Below, in pieces: positions 30,001 through 37,470 of a stretch of 64,000 nt of DNA. Every line of letters starts with the position of its first letter. The first letter of the stretch is position 1. A program made the translations under genes and the position numbers. The notes beneath the pieces are model-generated. The model was not told the origin of the DNA. It searched no databases and saw only the letters and a program-made list of their open reading frames with translations. Source of the DNA: Mimachlamys varia (lineage: Eukaryota; Mollusca; Bivalvia; Pectinida; Pectinidae); contig OX392532.1 in NCBI GenBank assembly GCA_947623455.1, positions 48,549,058 to 48,613,057 of the forward strand. Reading direction: 5' to 3'.

Positions 30001-33000
30001 AATATCGTGACGTCACTTGGTGCGATAATGTCTTGTTCGTTGCCGTTTAGCTATCACTGTCGTACAAAACTGATGAGTGGCGTTTTCCTACAGTTGGAAA
30101 ATTATCCTTATAACCGCGGGAGTCAAGAGTGATGTTGATTGTGCACCGATAATGTTTTAAATGGACATTTTGTTCAAACATTTTTAAAAGACACCATTTG
30201 AGGTCGATTTGTTAACAGTGTAAGGCAGGTTTGTTGACGTCAGCTGATTTTGTTATACCGTTTTTGGGGAAGGATCCTCGGATCGAAATATATTGTGTAG
30301 AATAGTATTGTCTGTAATTATGTACTCCTGTCTTTGTTGTCAATCTTAACTTCATCGGCAACTCCGAATATTATCATTCTACTAGCAGTAGGAAGTTGTA
30401 CGCTTCGTAGTAAGAAAAAGTAGTCGTTCCCGTGCGTATTGATACAGTTCACAATGAACCAGCCAATCAGCGAAGCGGAAGGTGTTTTAACATTTGTGAA
30501 ATATAATGGCTTTATTACACCGCATATAACGGTAGTCATATGATAAATATATATATGTAACTGTAGATTTTTTATGACATTATTTTTGTTGTCAACATGC
30601 AAGTGGTTAATATTTCGGTTCAATGATGCAATCAGCTCGACCCACCTATTTAGCAAATAACAAAATACACCTGTGTCCCGACAGTAGGAAGCCCAATTAA
30701 GATAATTTGATGGCAAGTGGATGTGAGCAGGGTGTCTTCCCACTCGGCCAAAATACCTTATTTATTATGGGACACGGGTTGTGTTGTTACAGGGTGATAC
30801 GATGTAACTATGTATTAATTACAAGTAAGCTATATCAAGCATGTTCTTTTGGAAATAAACTACACTGTATATAATAACGAATTTCTCTGATATGGTGACT
30901 AGAGGAATGAGTAGGCCTGAGTACACAATGAGTATGGCGTCACAAATGCAATATTGACTCGGTGTTTCTAAAAATGGAAACTTTAGTTGGATATCACAAA
31001 ATTTGGACCTCCATGTGCAACTGTAAATTTCATTCTTTATCAAGATAAATATACTGCAATTACGTCTTTTGCAAACAAGTTTCACATTTAATATAAAAAT
31101 TAAAGGCCTTTGATTCGGTCACTATGCTGTTATACCAACCTGGTATAATCTAAAATATTGACCATTCAGCCCTCGGTCAATATATGATTCTACCAGGTTG
31201 GTATAACACCATATTGACCTCAGCAAAGGTCCATAATTGATATGTATCTACTTCTACTGGATCGTATATATATCCCCTACAGATGACGGAAATTTCTATT
31301 CAAATTTATTAATTATCCATGGGTTTTGTTTAATTTTGTTTTTAATCGTTCCTCGCGATCTGTTTTCGGTTCGTCCTAGAAGCGTTTCTATTATGTTTTC
31401 ATTTCGTTCCGTTTGTAAACTGAAACGATGACACCCCTGTACGAAATATACATTTCAGAGCCGATGCTTCCAAGAAGACGCTATAAACAGGCTCCGTATT
31501 AGAAGAAAAAAATGAATATTTGTCATTTCACGCTGCTGTTTTTAAGAAAAATATATAGTATCAAAATGGTGCAATTTTGCTTATTTGGGAAATGCATAAA
31601 ATAGACAGAAATACGCATATTCAAAATGGCCGCCAAACTGGTATTATTTTTTTTTTTAATGCACGTAAAAAAGTTCTTCAAGCAGCAGAAACTTATATTT
31701 TTGAAACAATTTTCAGATGCATATACACTGTATGCTATTAAAATTGATCATACTTTCTTCAATATAACATAAAACCTTTAAATGAGACATAAAAGAGACT
31801 TGAACGTGACTGAAACCTCACATGAGTATATCCTTAAGTCACTTAAAATGATAAGCTAGCATTATATAAAAATCATATTCTAAATCAATATTTTAAAGGT
31901 ACAATCGAACCAATTTGTTGCAGCCTTTCAAATTATACAATGATAATACATACTCGTTACTCCATAGACCCCACTGACCGCAACTGAAATAACAACAGAC
32001 AGAAATGTAACGAAATCATAACTCTATAACAAGTTATAAATGCAATCTAATCACTAGCTAAGTATTGATATTATTTTACACGTCAAATAAATACACCTAG
32101 TATCTCACATCGTATTCAAAACGTATGTAATAGCATTGTTTCTGTTCAACTTTACATATTTAAATATATTAATATGTGACATCTCGATATTTTGTATTAT
32201 TTAATCATCTGAAAATGTTTTAAAACCATGTGCAATTGATAAATGTATGTACTAGCATGTTTAATTGGTTATTAAGACAAACACGTATGCATGCAATCAA
32301 AGGATATGAAACTATTGTCACGGGCTTTTTGCATGTATACGTTTAAAAACACTCATCTCATATATCAGTTTTCGCACGAACTATGTTTTGGATACATATT
32401 CAAAAACGGAAGGATGACGTTTTGAAGTATTGCCAATCACGTAAAACAATGCACTGTCCCAACCATCTTTGGGTATTTCCAAAGAGCTATCCCGCATTGC
32501 CTTTGAACAGATTTTGAGAGGTTAATAACACATGAAAACATAACAGACACGAGCCCGTGTTCTCTTCTTTTTTATATTGGAGCCGAATCGACGGTGATTT
32601 AGTTGCTACCCCATAGTGTCTGAAAGTTTGTTTGTCGGATTAAGTTCACAGTGTATATACCGTACCAGTCACCACCGGTGCTATACAATTATGATTGGAA
32701 AGTTCATGAAAATAGCTCATCATTTGCTTTGCTTTGTTTGAACCTTTTGGAAGAATCAATACACATGAACCTAAGTTGGCCAATACTTGGTGATAGGCCG
32801 ATCACTTAGCCTAACGTTACCGTATCCAGGCCCAGACATCTCACAACACTTCATTTTCAAACGTCTGTTTTTTTTTAGTTCAACAGATCCATGCACATTT
32901 ATCCAGTGGTTGTAAAACATTATTGATGGTTGTGAATAATAAATATGTTTACGTGTTTGTTAACGTGCATGTAATTAAATTCTGAGCATGATCCGTAATC

Positions 33001-36000
33001 CAGTCCTATTATTTAGCAGTCTTCGCCTTTGACCACGGGTTCAGCAACTGAGTTAAGTTTTCAAGTTTTTTTTTAACTTGAAGTGATTACAAAATATAGA
33101 AACAGAGCTTGAGTTCGGACTTTAATCTTGGCCATTAAGAATATTAGTGATACCCAAGCTAGGTATGCATTCATAGCGATGATCAGACTTCCATTTTTGA
33201 TATGGCCTGTTAATCCTCTATAAGATCTACTACTTAGTATATTCGTGACGGTCGCTCCATCAATGAATGAACAGAATTTTTGTCGTATATCTAGTAATGT
33301 AATATCGGTACATCTAGTGTGACATTTTATGTATTACATTCCAGCCATTACCAGCCCCAATATTCATAATATGCTTTAAATGTACGTATACATATCATAC
33401 CAACACCGTCAGGTCCGATATAAACATACTATAATCGAATGTGAAGATGTCTTGTTTGTCTATCATCTCATGAATGACTAAATCGTATATACGATATTGA
33501 TGTTAACAGCGTGTGAATAAAAACTCCAGTTGAGTTATTATTCATATTGACAATGTGCATTATTCTTGACATTACCACACTCTTTATTTATATGTTGGTC
33601 TATGCAATATCATCTTACAAGTGATAGAAAATGATGCAAGCATGTTTTTGTACATGATTTATATCATGGCAACAGTGAATGGATCCTGCCTGCGATATAA
33701 TTATATGCTGCATTAGACTTTCATTTTTGTATATTCATATAAAAGTTGGTGACATTTTACAGATATTATTTTTTTAATCAACATGTTCAAATTGCAAATG
33801 AACCAATTAGTAACAACAATTACACTCATATATTATAAATGATACATACGCATTCATTGCGGAGGTCTCATCTTGAAGTCTGAAATAAGTAAAACTATTT
33901 ATGAAGCACATACAGCTAAATATTGTGAAGTAACTTCCATGAAGGACTCACACAACTAAATAATTTACTATATGTTATTACTATGCTTTAGAGCTAATAA
34001 CTTTAATATTTGAAGTTCAACACTGGTGACAACAGCCTAGATTCACAGATACATACATGGCAAAGACTTCAAATGACATTTTATCAGAAGTTTCGTGGCA
34101 TTTAGCTCGCTACGGGCGTCTGCTTCGGACAACTGGAAATTTTCATATCAAACCAGTGAAATGGGACGGGAACACCCTCTGACTTTTGACCCCATACCAA
34201 TCCGCCATCACATAATAAAATCTACCAAAAGTATACATTTTTTAAAAGTTTAATATCTATAGATTTCATTCAATACAGAATATGTCAGCAATTACCTATT
34301 TAGATTATCAGAATCACTGTACTTAGCCGGAACAAATTTTCGGTAGGGACTACAAAAAAAAATAAAAACAAAAACAAAGAATACCAAAGTGTCAACAGAA
34401 CCATAATCCGAACTCAAAATCGATTAAACTAGGGGCAAAATAGGAACAAAGGAACGATTTACATGGAGACTCTCGTAAAAGCACAAGATAATAAGACCAT
34501 GTGTTCGGGAAGGGTAAGCGTCTTCTGCTTCATTGACGACACCCGCCATGTAAATCTTGGTCACATCCAAGTAAGCATCAATCCTCAAAATTAGAACCGA
34601 GTCATCATTGTCATCACAACAAGTAAACACACTAACAAGCAAACTCAAAAACGTCCATCTTCATATCACACAAAGATACAGAATATTTCTCGATGATATT
34701 AAGATGGCGACCATAAAACTTGCCCATAGTCTTCATTAACCTGCATTTCTCGAAACCCTGTGCCATAAGTTTGTTCGTCAGCAGTCGAAATCTATCATGA
34801 AAATCGCGATATTCAGAGCAAGCCCTAGAATAACGAATCAACAGCGACATGTAAACACCATAGGAAGTTAACAATCGGAAAATCGAAATCGTCACGTTTA
34901 TCATACAGCTTAGTAGTAAGTTGCCCGTGTTGGTCATAGTTTAAGTAAAGATCGAGGTAAGAAGCTGATGTAGGAGAGTCTGTTGTGTCTTTTATCTCAA
35001 GTTCAGTAGGGTAGATGCGATCGACTAGGTCAGCAAACTTCTTGTTGTTTATAGACAACACATCGTCGATATACCTGAAAGTGAAATTGAAAGATTTGGC
35101 AGGGTTTTTGTTACCCGTCCTGATAACCCCTCGACAAATTCAGCCTCGTATGAAAACAAAAACAAGTCAGCCAAAAGTGGTGCACAGTTAGTGCCCATTG
35201 GAATGCCAACAGTATGTTGGAAAACTATACAAAGATACGAGGGGTGTTCCAAAAATAATATCACTTGCATCGGTGCTCATATAGCGGAAGTGCTTTTGTT
35301 CCTTTTAATTTGCTCTGCCCTTCAAAATACTCTCCGCCAGCCAGAACGCACCTTTTAAGCCGGTCAATCCCTTTTTGGAAGCATTTTTAATACTCCTCAA
35401 TGGGTACATCCATCAGACATTGATAAACAGCAGATGCAAGGGCATTTCTCGAAATTGTATCTTCTTCCAGATAAATGCTCTTTAAGTTTTGGAAAGAGAA
35501 AATAGTCGCAGGGGGCCAAGTCTGGCGAATACGGAGGGTGCGGAAGGACGGTAACCTTCTCTGACTCCAAAAAGTCAGTCACAATACGTGCCTTGTGAGC
35601 GGGTGCATTATAATGCAAAAGTCGGACATACTTAAGTCCTGTTTTAGGGCGGCGACTTTTGTAGTACTTCTTCAACTTTCTCAGAACAACGTTTTTATAG
35701 AACTTGCCTGTGACCGTTCTGCCTTTCGGCACTGGGATTTGAATAGTTGGACCCTTATTAGTGACAAAATATCATACAAAAACCTTCTTTACCGTTCGTA
35801 TTCGTTTGGCAATACTTGGGCGTCTGGCATTTTTAGTGGCCCATATTCGGTTGGAAACCTTCCGCTTTGGTTCAAAATAATACACCCAGGTCTCATCACC
35901 AGTGACTATATTATCAAAAGCCTTTTTACTATATTTTAGGTACATTTTGAGAATTTTTTTTGCCATTGTTACACGCGTCTTCTTTTGCTCATCCGTTAAC

Positions 36001-37470
36001 AAATGGGGTATCCATCTTGCATTTACCTAACTTTTAGGTGTTTCTTCAAAATTGCATGAACTCTTGCTAACGGCAAGTTTGTCATTCGAGCCAATTGTCT
36101 TACGGTGAATCGAGCATCAGTTTGGAGGATATTTCGGATTTTGTCTATGTTACCTTTGGTCGTAGTTGTTGCAGGACGACCTGGGTGAACAGCATCTTTC
36201 AGTTGCTGCTGCCCAGCACTAAATTTACCTACAAACAGTCCTGTGAGACATATGGCCCTCCCCATAAATGTCACACACCTCGCGGTGAATATATACAGCC
36301 TTTATGCCGAGTAATGACCTACCGTTTATATAGGCCCTAATTTCAAGAACTTTTTCAGCTCGTTTTCCTATCATTTTGTGTCTAGTCTAACGAATAGGCT
36401 ATGAAACGATGTAAACTGCACCGAGGCCAGTGAACGTGTGGATGAGACTTTTACCTGTGTCACGAGCCAGTGATTACTCAATCGACACGAGGTGGTTTTG
36501 TGCATAAATTGCACGATTTCCGCGAAATAAAGCACAGATGACATTATTTATGGAACATCCCTCGTATTGTCAACCAGGAATTCAATCATTCGTACTATAT
36601 CTTCCTCAGTATATTTCAACCTAGCTTTTGTTGTGTTTTCACAAAGTATGCTCCAATATAGCTCACAACCATATATTTGTATCATCGTTCACCTTTCTTG
36701 GAAAAGAAAGCTCTCATAATGAGAGACCGAAGACGTTCTTTCAGTGGCATGTGTTATGGTAGTGTACAGGGTGGGAAAATCGAATGTTTTGATGGACGAA
36801 ACATTTTTGAGAAGGGGGTGCTTAAGACTGATCAGAAGATCTTTCTAGTTTTTCAAAATCCACATCCCATTAATGTCACTTCTGGAGTATACAGTGTCAT
36901 AATAAGACTGAGGAACGGTACTAAGAATGGTAGTAAGAAGTTTTGATAATGGCTTGGTTGAGCAATGAGACGAGCCGGCGATAAAACGTTGCTTATACGG
37001 ATCCTTGTGTAGTTTAGGTATCCAATATAGTCGAGGTAAGTCAGCGTATGAAACATTTCGTGATAGGCTGATTTAGTTGTGTGAGTCCTGAAGTCATCTC
37101 TCATAGTTCTAAATACAATAAGCTTGTTATTCAAACAAGAACCTGGACTGCTCTCCAGTAAATACATCAAATGTTATTTAAGATAAAAGCTATATTTCCT
37201 ACGAGTGGACTATGTCGTTATATGTATATGAAGCATGTCATATATCTAGTGACATATTGTCATTGATTATAGCGTCAATCCCGTGCGTTTATGATTCAAA
37301 CACATCGGAGTGTTGTCACCAGGTGTCTGTTTCTGGACTTAATACATATTTAAGAACACAGCGAAGTCGTCAAATAAAAAAAAATAGTAAAAGTAGTAAG
37401 AAATACCTTGGCTCCTGTCTTTCCGCCATGGTTGTATTTCCAAAAGAGATCTTCAGCGGTAGTCCGTCTC
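3021..37470 (-). CDS. Micro-exon gene A: 24 coding exons, about 262-residue protein of unknown family
   Basis: Seen: a series of short ORF pieces, each bounded by an AG acceptor (usually TTTCAG after a pyrimidine run) and a GT donor (mostly GTAAGT/GTATGT/GTGAGT). Coding exons, 5' to 3': 37429-37407, 34349-34296, 33879-33850, 31983-31954, 29601-29572, 28556-28533, 25350-25327, 24918-24889, 19689-19663, 18727-18671, 16047-16015, 15819-15778, 15012-14998, 12274-12254, 11822-11790, 10915-10895, 9108-9079, 8282-8268, 7900-7865, 7017-6988, 5790-5761, 5252-5217, 4934-4893, 3096-3021. All introns are phase 2, all internal exons are multiples of three, and the joined frame has no stop until TAA at 3021. 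The start ATGGCGG has A at -3. The product has no signal peptide. It has a charged, probably helical middle (exons 5-8), then several short Trp-containing segments and a hydrophobic patch (MLFLFWG). Function unknown. The last exon is the least certain. Paralog: gene B. Confidence 0.85.
3267..3288. repeat. (AT)n microsatellite
   Basis: About eleven AT repeats, inside the pogo-like element. Confidence 0.9.
4085..4255 (+). mobile_element. Penelope 3' module fragment
   Basis: Carries the recurrent segment ATGGCGGGTGTCGTCGATGA, CTTACTCTTCCG, TTTTGAGTTTGGATTATGAT and GACGCTTCGGTATTCTCT, with no RT sequence attached. Confidence 0.7.
4893..4934 (-). CDS. Gene A exon 23 (42 nt)
   Basis: Acceptor ATTATTTTGCAG, donor GTAAGT. 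Encodes QTQSSLQALLDSEL. It is open in the required phase. Confidence 0.7.
5217..5252 (-). CDS. Gene A exon 22 (36 nt)
   Basis: Acceptor CGTTGATTTCAG, donor GTAAGA. Encodes LEKSSSVADLLK. The complementary strand also shows splice-like signals here, but the length and phase fit gene A. Confidence 0.7.
5330..5670 (+). mobile_element. Penelope 3' module split by an insertion
   Basis: GTATCGTCGATGAAGC at 5338 and CTTCCGGATCACC at 5542, followed by the module end (GATGCTTCGGTATTCT), are separated by about 180 bp of unrelated sequence with a TTAATCT/ATAATCT pair at its edges. Confidence 0.5.
5761..5790 (-). CDS. Gene A exon 21 (30 nt)
   Basis: Acceptor CTCATGTTTCAG, donor GTGAGT. Encodes RIGDILDSSD. 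Confidence 0.78.
5866..6029. mobile_element. Hairpin MITE (near-perfect palindrome)
   Basis: Two arms of about 70 bp (TATAAGGATTGTACCTCATT at left, its complement at right) are separated by a short GC-rich centre containing GCGCGTTAGCGC. No ORF. It lies in an intron of gene A. Confidence 0.8.
6988..7017 (-). CDS. Gene A exon 20 (30 nt)
   Basis: Acceptor TTTCACTTCAG, donor GTGAGT. Encodes IIDCVNTIHQ. Confidence 0.82.
7865..7900 (-). CDS. Gene A exon 19 (36 nt)
   Basis: Acceptor GTTGGTTTCAG, donor GTAAGT. Encodes GWTDRMLFLFWG, a hydrophobic segment too short to be a clear transmembrane helix even when joined to exon 20. Confidence 0.83.
8268..8282 (-). CDS. Gene A exon 18 (15 nt)
   Basis: Acceptor TTCTTTTTCAG, donor GTATGT. 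Encodes QFGRA. Confidence 0.78.
8429..8595. mobile_element. Hairpin MITE
   Basis: Arms TAAGCAATGAATGTTTTAGC and its complement are about 55 bp each with few mismatches. The centre is AAGCCCGGTAGGGCTTT. Intron of gene A. Confidence 0.78.
9079..9108 (-). CDS. Gene A exon 17 (30 nt)
   Basis: Acceptor ATTTCTTCCAG, donor GTAAGT. Encodes SSWKLKDLQN. Confidence 0.84.
10109..10168. repeat. Tandem 28-bp duplication with TCAAGGTCA motifs
   Basis: CCTTGACCCA...TCAAGGTCATATGGG is repeated about twice. TGACCTTGA and TCAAGGTCA form inverted pairs resembling orphan nuclear-receptor half-sites, but similar words are common in bivalve repeats. Confidence 0.6.
10895..10915 (-). CDS. Gene A exon 16 (21 nt)
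   Basis: Acceptor TTTGATTTCAG, donor GTAAGT. Encodes ELYKWAQ, similar to exon 14. Confidence 0.82.
11790..11822 (-). CDS. Gene A exon 15 (33 nt)
   Basis: Acceptor TTTTATTTACAG, donor GTAAGT. Encodes MSDEDQFALLD, an acidic segment. Confidence 0.83.
12254..12274 (-). CDS. Gene A exon 14 (21 nt)
   Basis: Acceptor TCTGTTTTCAG, donor GTAAGT. Encodes MLSNWAN. It resembles exon 16 in length, in nucleotides and in the central Trp-Ala, which suggests exon duplication. Confidence 0.8.
14586..14640 (+). mobile_element. Penelope 3' terminal scrap
   Basis: About 55 bp matching the last part of the 3' module (TTTAATCGATTTTGAGTTTG then ACGCTTCGGTATTCTCTGAT). Confidence 0.6.
14998..15012 (-). CDS. Gene A exon 13 (15 nt)
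   Basis: Acceptor AATATTTCAG, donor GTAAGT. It encodes only RAPWD and is tied with exon 18 as the smallest exon in the gene. Confidence 0.78.
15778..15819 (-). CDS. Gene A exon 12 (42 nt)
   Basis: A poly-T tract ends in AAACAG; the donor is GTAAGT. Encodes RLMEQLQTPYIIQY. Confidence 0.82.
16015..16047 (-). CDS. Gene A exon 11 (33 nt)
   Basis: A poly-T tract ends in CGCAG; the donor is GTGGGT. Encodes KIGSDHLHRLK. Confidence 0.8.
16133..17647. mobile_element. 1.5-kb DNA element with 28-bp terminal inverted repeats
   Basis: The left end TACAGACCCGCACACGTTCG and the right end (reverse complement TACAGACCCGTACACGTTCG) continue into GCTGTTC. Next to both ends are CCGTAGCA and GCGTAGCA-type subterminal repeats, which run in the same direction at the two ends. 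There is no transposase. The ORF at 17181-17585 mostly reads through the subterminal repeats. It lies between gene A exons 10 and 11. The target duplication is unclear. Confidence 0.6.
17845..17915 (+). mobile_element. Penelope 3' terminal scrap
   Basis: Matches the end of the 3' module (AACGATTTTGTTCGAATTGC then GACGCTTTGGTGTTCTCTGA). Confidence 0.55.
18340..18535 (+). mobile_element. Penelope 3' module fragment
   Basis: An isolated copy of the module from GATTGATGCTTACTTGGATG to TATTTTGCCCCT, antisense within the intron between gene A exons 10 and 11. An open frame of about 60 codons is shared with other copies but probably reflects simple sequence identity. Confidence 0.65.
18671..18727 (-). 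CDS. Gene A exon 10 (57 nt)
   Basis: A strong pyrimidine tract ends in CTCTATTTCTCAG; the donor is GTGAGT. Encodes SVFKKYRDIRLDAIVSYNA. It is the largest internal exon. Confidence 0.82.
19663..19689 (-). CDS. Gene A exon 9 (27 nt)
   Basis: Acceptor TTTACATTTCAG, donor GTATTT. Encodes NSPAFQFVD. The frame is open and the length keeps phase 2. Confidence 0.72.
20130..22175 (+). mobile_element. Near-complete Penelope-like retroelement, frameshifted, with 3' hammerhead
   Basis: 5' flank boxes shared with the short unit (20134-20230); an N-terminal ORF from about 20257 (VVSADKASNN region); RT motif A (FDFSTLYTTIPH, about 20882), motif B (GIPMGTNCAPLLADLF, about 21145-21192) and motif C (YIDDVL, about 21278-21295); a C-terminal part to about 21735; the 3' module at 21795-21990; then a terminal segment with a hammerhead at 22057-22100. 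The LYTTIPH and YIDD style is that of Penelope-like elements, which are known to carry hammerheads; subfamily not assigned. No GIY-YIG endonuclease is visible. Several frameshifts, for example near 20570 and 21205, make it a pseudogene. It lies antisense in the intron between gene A exons 8 and 9. Confidence 0.8.
22057..22100 (+). ncRNA. Hammerhead ribozyme, intact core
   Basis: Stem I GCAUCA (22057-22062) pairs with UGAUGU (22095-22100). The core CUGACGA is at 22063-22069. Stem II is GUCC/GGAC with loop CAGAA. GAAA is at 22083-22086. Stem III is a minimal A-U, C-G stem with loop AGUC, and the cleavage position is A22094. All invariant core bases are present. Topology is type I with a very short stem III, as reported for Penelope-like elements. 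Confidence 0.85.
22197..22435. mobile_element. 239-bp MITE with GGGCCCAGTTGTTCAAA termini
   Basis: Both ends carry the inverted repeat GGGCCCAGTTGTTCAAA. The interior is AT-rich with no ORF. It sits directly after the end of the Penelope-like copy. Confidence 0.75.
22566..22650. repeat. (GTAT)n(GGTA)n microsatellite
   Basis: GTAT repeats pass into about thirteen GGTA repeats. Confidence 0.95.
22969..23135 (-). mobile_element. Penelope-like N-terminal fragment
   Basis: The minus-strand ORF ends with a segment SRLLSELVNSIRSSIQKRI that matches the start of the ORF in the copy at 20257. Truncated on both sides. Confidence 0.6.
23775..24000 (+). mobile_element. Penelope 3' module fragment
   Basis: ACTCGGTTTTCATTTTGAGG through GACGCTTTGGTATTCTCCGA, without RT sequence. 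Confidence 0.65.
24889..24918 (-). CDS. Gene A exon 8 (30 nt)
   Basis: Acceptor TTTTATTTCAG, donor GTAAGT. Encodes RLRALDERFS, a charged segment that is probably helical. Confidence 0.87.
25327..25350 (-). CDS. Gene A exon 7 (24 nt)
   Basis: Acceptor TTTTTGCAG, donor GTAAGT. Encodes DLEKNMPA in the required phase. Confidence 0.85.
26098..26246. mobile_element. Hairpin MITE
   Basis: ATTGAACGGCGTT arms extend about 60 bp with GTTACATCCATATTG near the centre and the stem-loop GAAGCCCTAGCGGGCTTC at the axis. Confidence 0.8.
26285..26345 (+). mobile_element. Penelope 3' terminal scrap
   Basis: TTTTGAGTTCGAATTATGGT then GACGCTTTGGTTTTCTCT, directly after the hairpin MITE. Confidence 0.55.
26520..27870 (-). 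mobile_element. 5'-truncated non-LTR retrotransposon, frameshifted
   Basis: On the minus strand: an RT C-terminal region (LERTH-like position reading SRLEKILNLCVKLIQ, then RSDICLGMLGLTSLSARVD, then KLNFLGSLC), a shift into LGYIPKEGS...NWKNRLSTS...FKILHTSL, and another into a Cys/His knuckle (CNCYAKDVLAHCCIDC). The 3' end is AATAAAGATATGAATGAATG, a short tandem tail typical of CR1/L2-type elements. At least two frameshifts; dead. Intron of gene A, same strand. Confidence 0.7.
28533..28556 (-). CDS. Gene A exon 6 (24 nt)
   Basis: Acceptor CTGTCCTCAG, donor GTAAGT. Encodes REREALLQ, matching gene B REREELLL, which also comes from a 24-nt exon at 63811-63834. Confidence 0.9.
28768..28840. mobile_element. 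Short hairpin element
   Basis: TTAAGCATTAAACAGTATTC and its near complement flank a TTATTGGATCATAA centre. Confidence 0.65.
29572..29601 (-). CDS. Gene A exon 5 (30 nt)
   Basis: Acceptor GTTATTGTAG, donor GTATGT. Encodes EMDGFKDKNI, which closely matches gene B EIDSFKDKDE (63253-63282). This is the strongest exon-level evidence that the genes are paralogs. Confidence 0.9.
31104..31231. mobile_element. Hairpin MITE, family shared with 40012-40145
   Basis: GTTATACCAACCTGGTA arms, GGTCAATAT inner repeats and CAGCCCTCGG centre. The same order occurs in reverse orientation at 40012-40145. Confidence 0.75.
31954..31983 (-). CDS. Gene A exon 4 (30 nt)
   Basis: Acceptor GTTATTTCAG, donor GTATGT. 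Encodes ACGQWGLWSN, the counterpart of gene B EYVQWTRWRK at 63015-63044 (shared QWxxW). Confidence 0.88.
33850..33879 (-). CDS. Gene A exon 3 (30 nt)
   Basis: Acceptor TTATTTCAG, donor GTATGT. Encodes RLQDETSAMN. It is one of the 30-nt exons typical of both paralogs. Confidence 0.85.
34296..34349 (-). CDS. Gene A exon 2 (54 nt)
   Basis: A long T-rich tract ends in TGTAG at the acceptor; the donor is GTAATT. The exon encodes SPYRKFVPAKYSDSDNLN in the required phase. A weaker internal acceptor (TACAG) would give a 21-nt version that is also in frame, so alternative acceptor use is possible. Confidence 0.72.
35238..36564 (-). mobile_element. Full-length mariner element (1,327 bp)
   Basis: Terminal inverted repeats CGAGGGGTGTTCCAAAAATA (left) and CGAGGGATGTTCCATAAATA (right, complement) are flanked by TA on both sides (35236-35237, 36565-36566), the expected target duplication. 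The size is typical for the family. Confidence 0.9.
35397..36274 (-). pseudogene. Mariner transposase, broken
   Basis: An N-terminal helix-turn-helix part (36274-36023; ARFTVRQLARMTNLP), then in other frames GDETWVYYFEP (first catalytic Asp) and HPPYSPDLAPCDYFLFPKLK (third Asp). The second catalytic Asp, normally in HDN, reads HYN (LLHYNAPAHKA), so the DDD triad is broken as well as the frame. Inactive. Confidence 0.85.
37407..37470 (-). CDS. Gene A exon 1 (start codon exon)
   Basis: The acceptor CTTCTTTAG lies 41 nt upstream of the ATG (37429-37427), so a non-coding leader exon must lie further upstream. The exon encodes MAERQEP plus AG, with donor GTATTT. Both the ATGGCGGAA start and the upstream acceptor are shared with gene B at 60900-60954. 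Confidence 0.8.

Larger units (their letters stand above)
34370..37080 (-). mobile_element. Penelope-like copy interrupted by a mariner
   Basis: On the minus strand from 37080: KDP/IPKL-type region, the LYTTIPH-proximal part, NH2-side RT (36950-36566), mariner (36564-35238), motif B GIPMGTNCAPLLADLF (about 35210-35160), YIDDVL (about 35075), C-terminus to about 34650, then the 3' module to 34370. Beside the mariner site about 15 nt of the GGKIF coding segment is deleted. Pseudogene; same strand as gene A, in its intron between exons 1 and 2. Confidence 0.78.

Noticed and set aside
30318..30743. 141-codon minus-strand ORF, one of the longest in the window
   Set aside because: No motif, no homolog recognised, and it lies in a gene A intron; consistent with chance.
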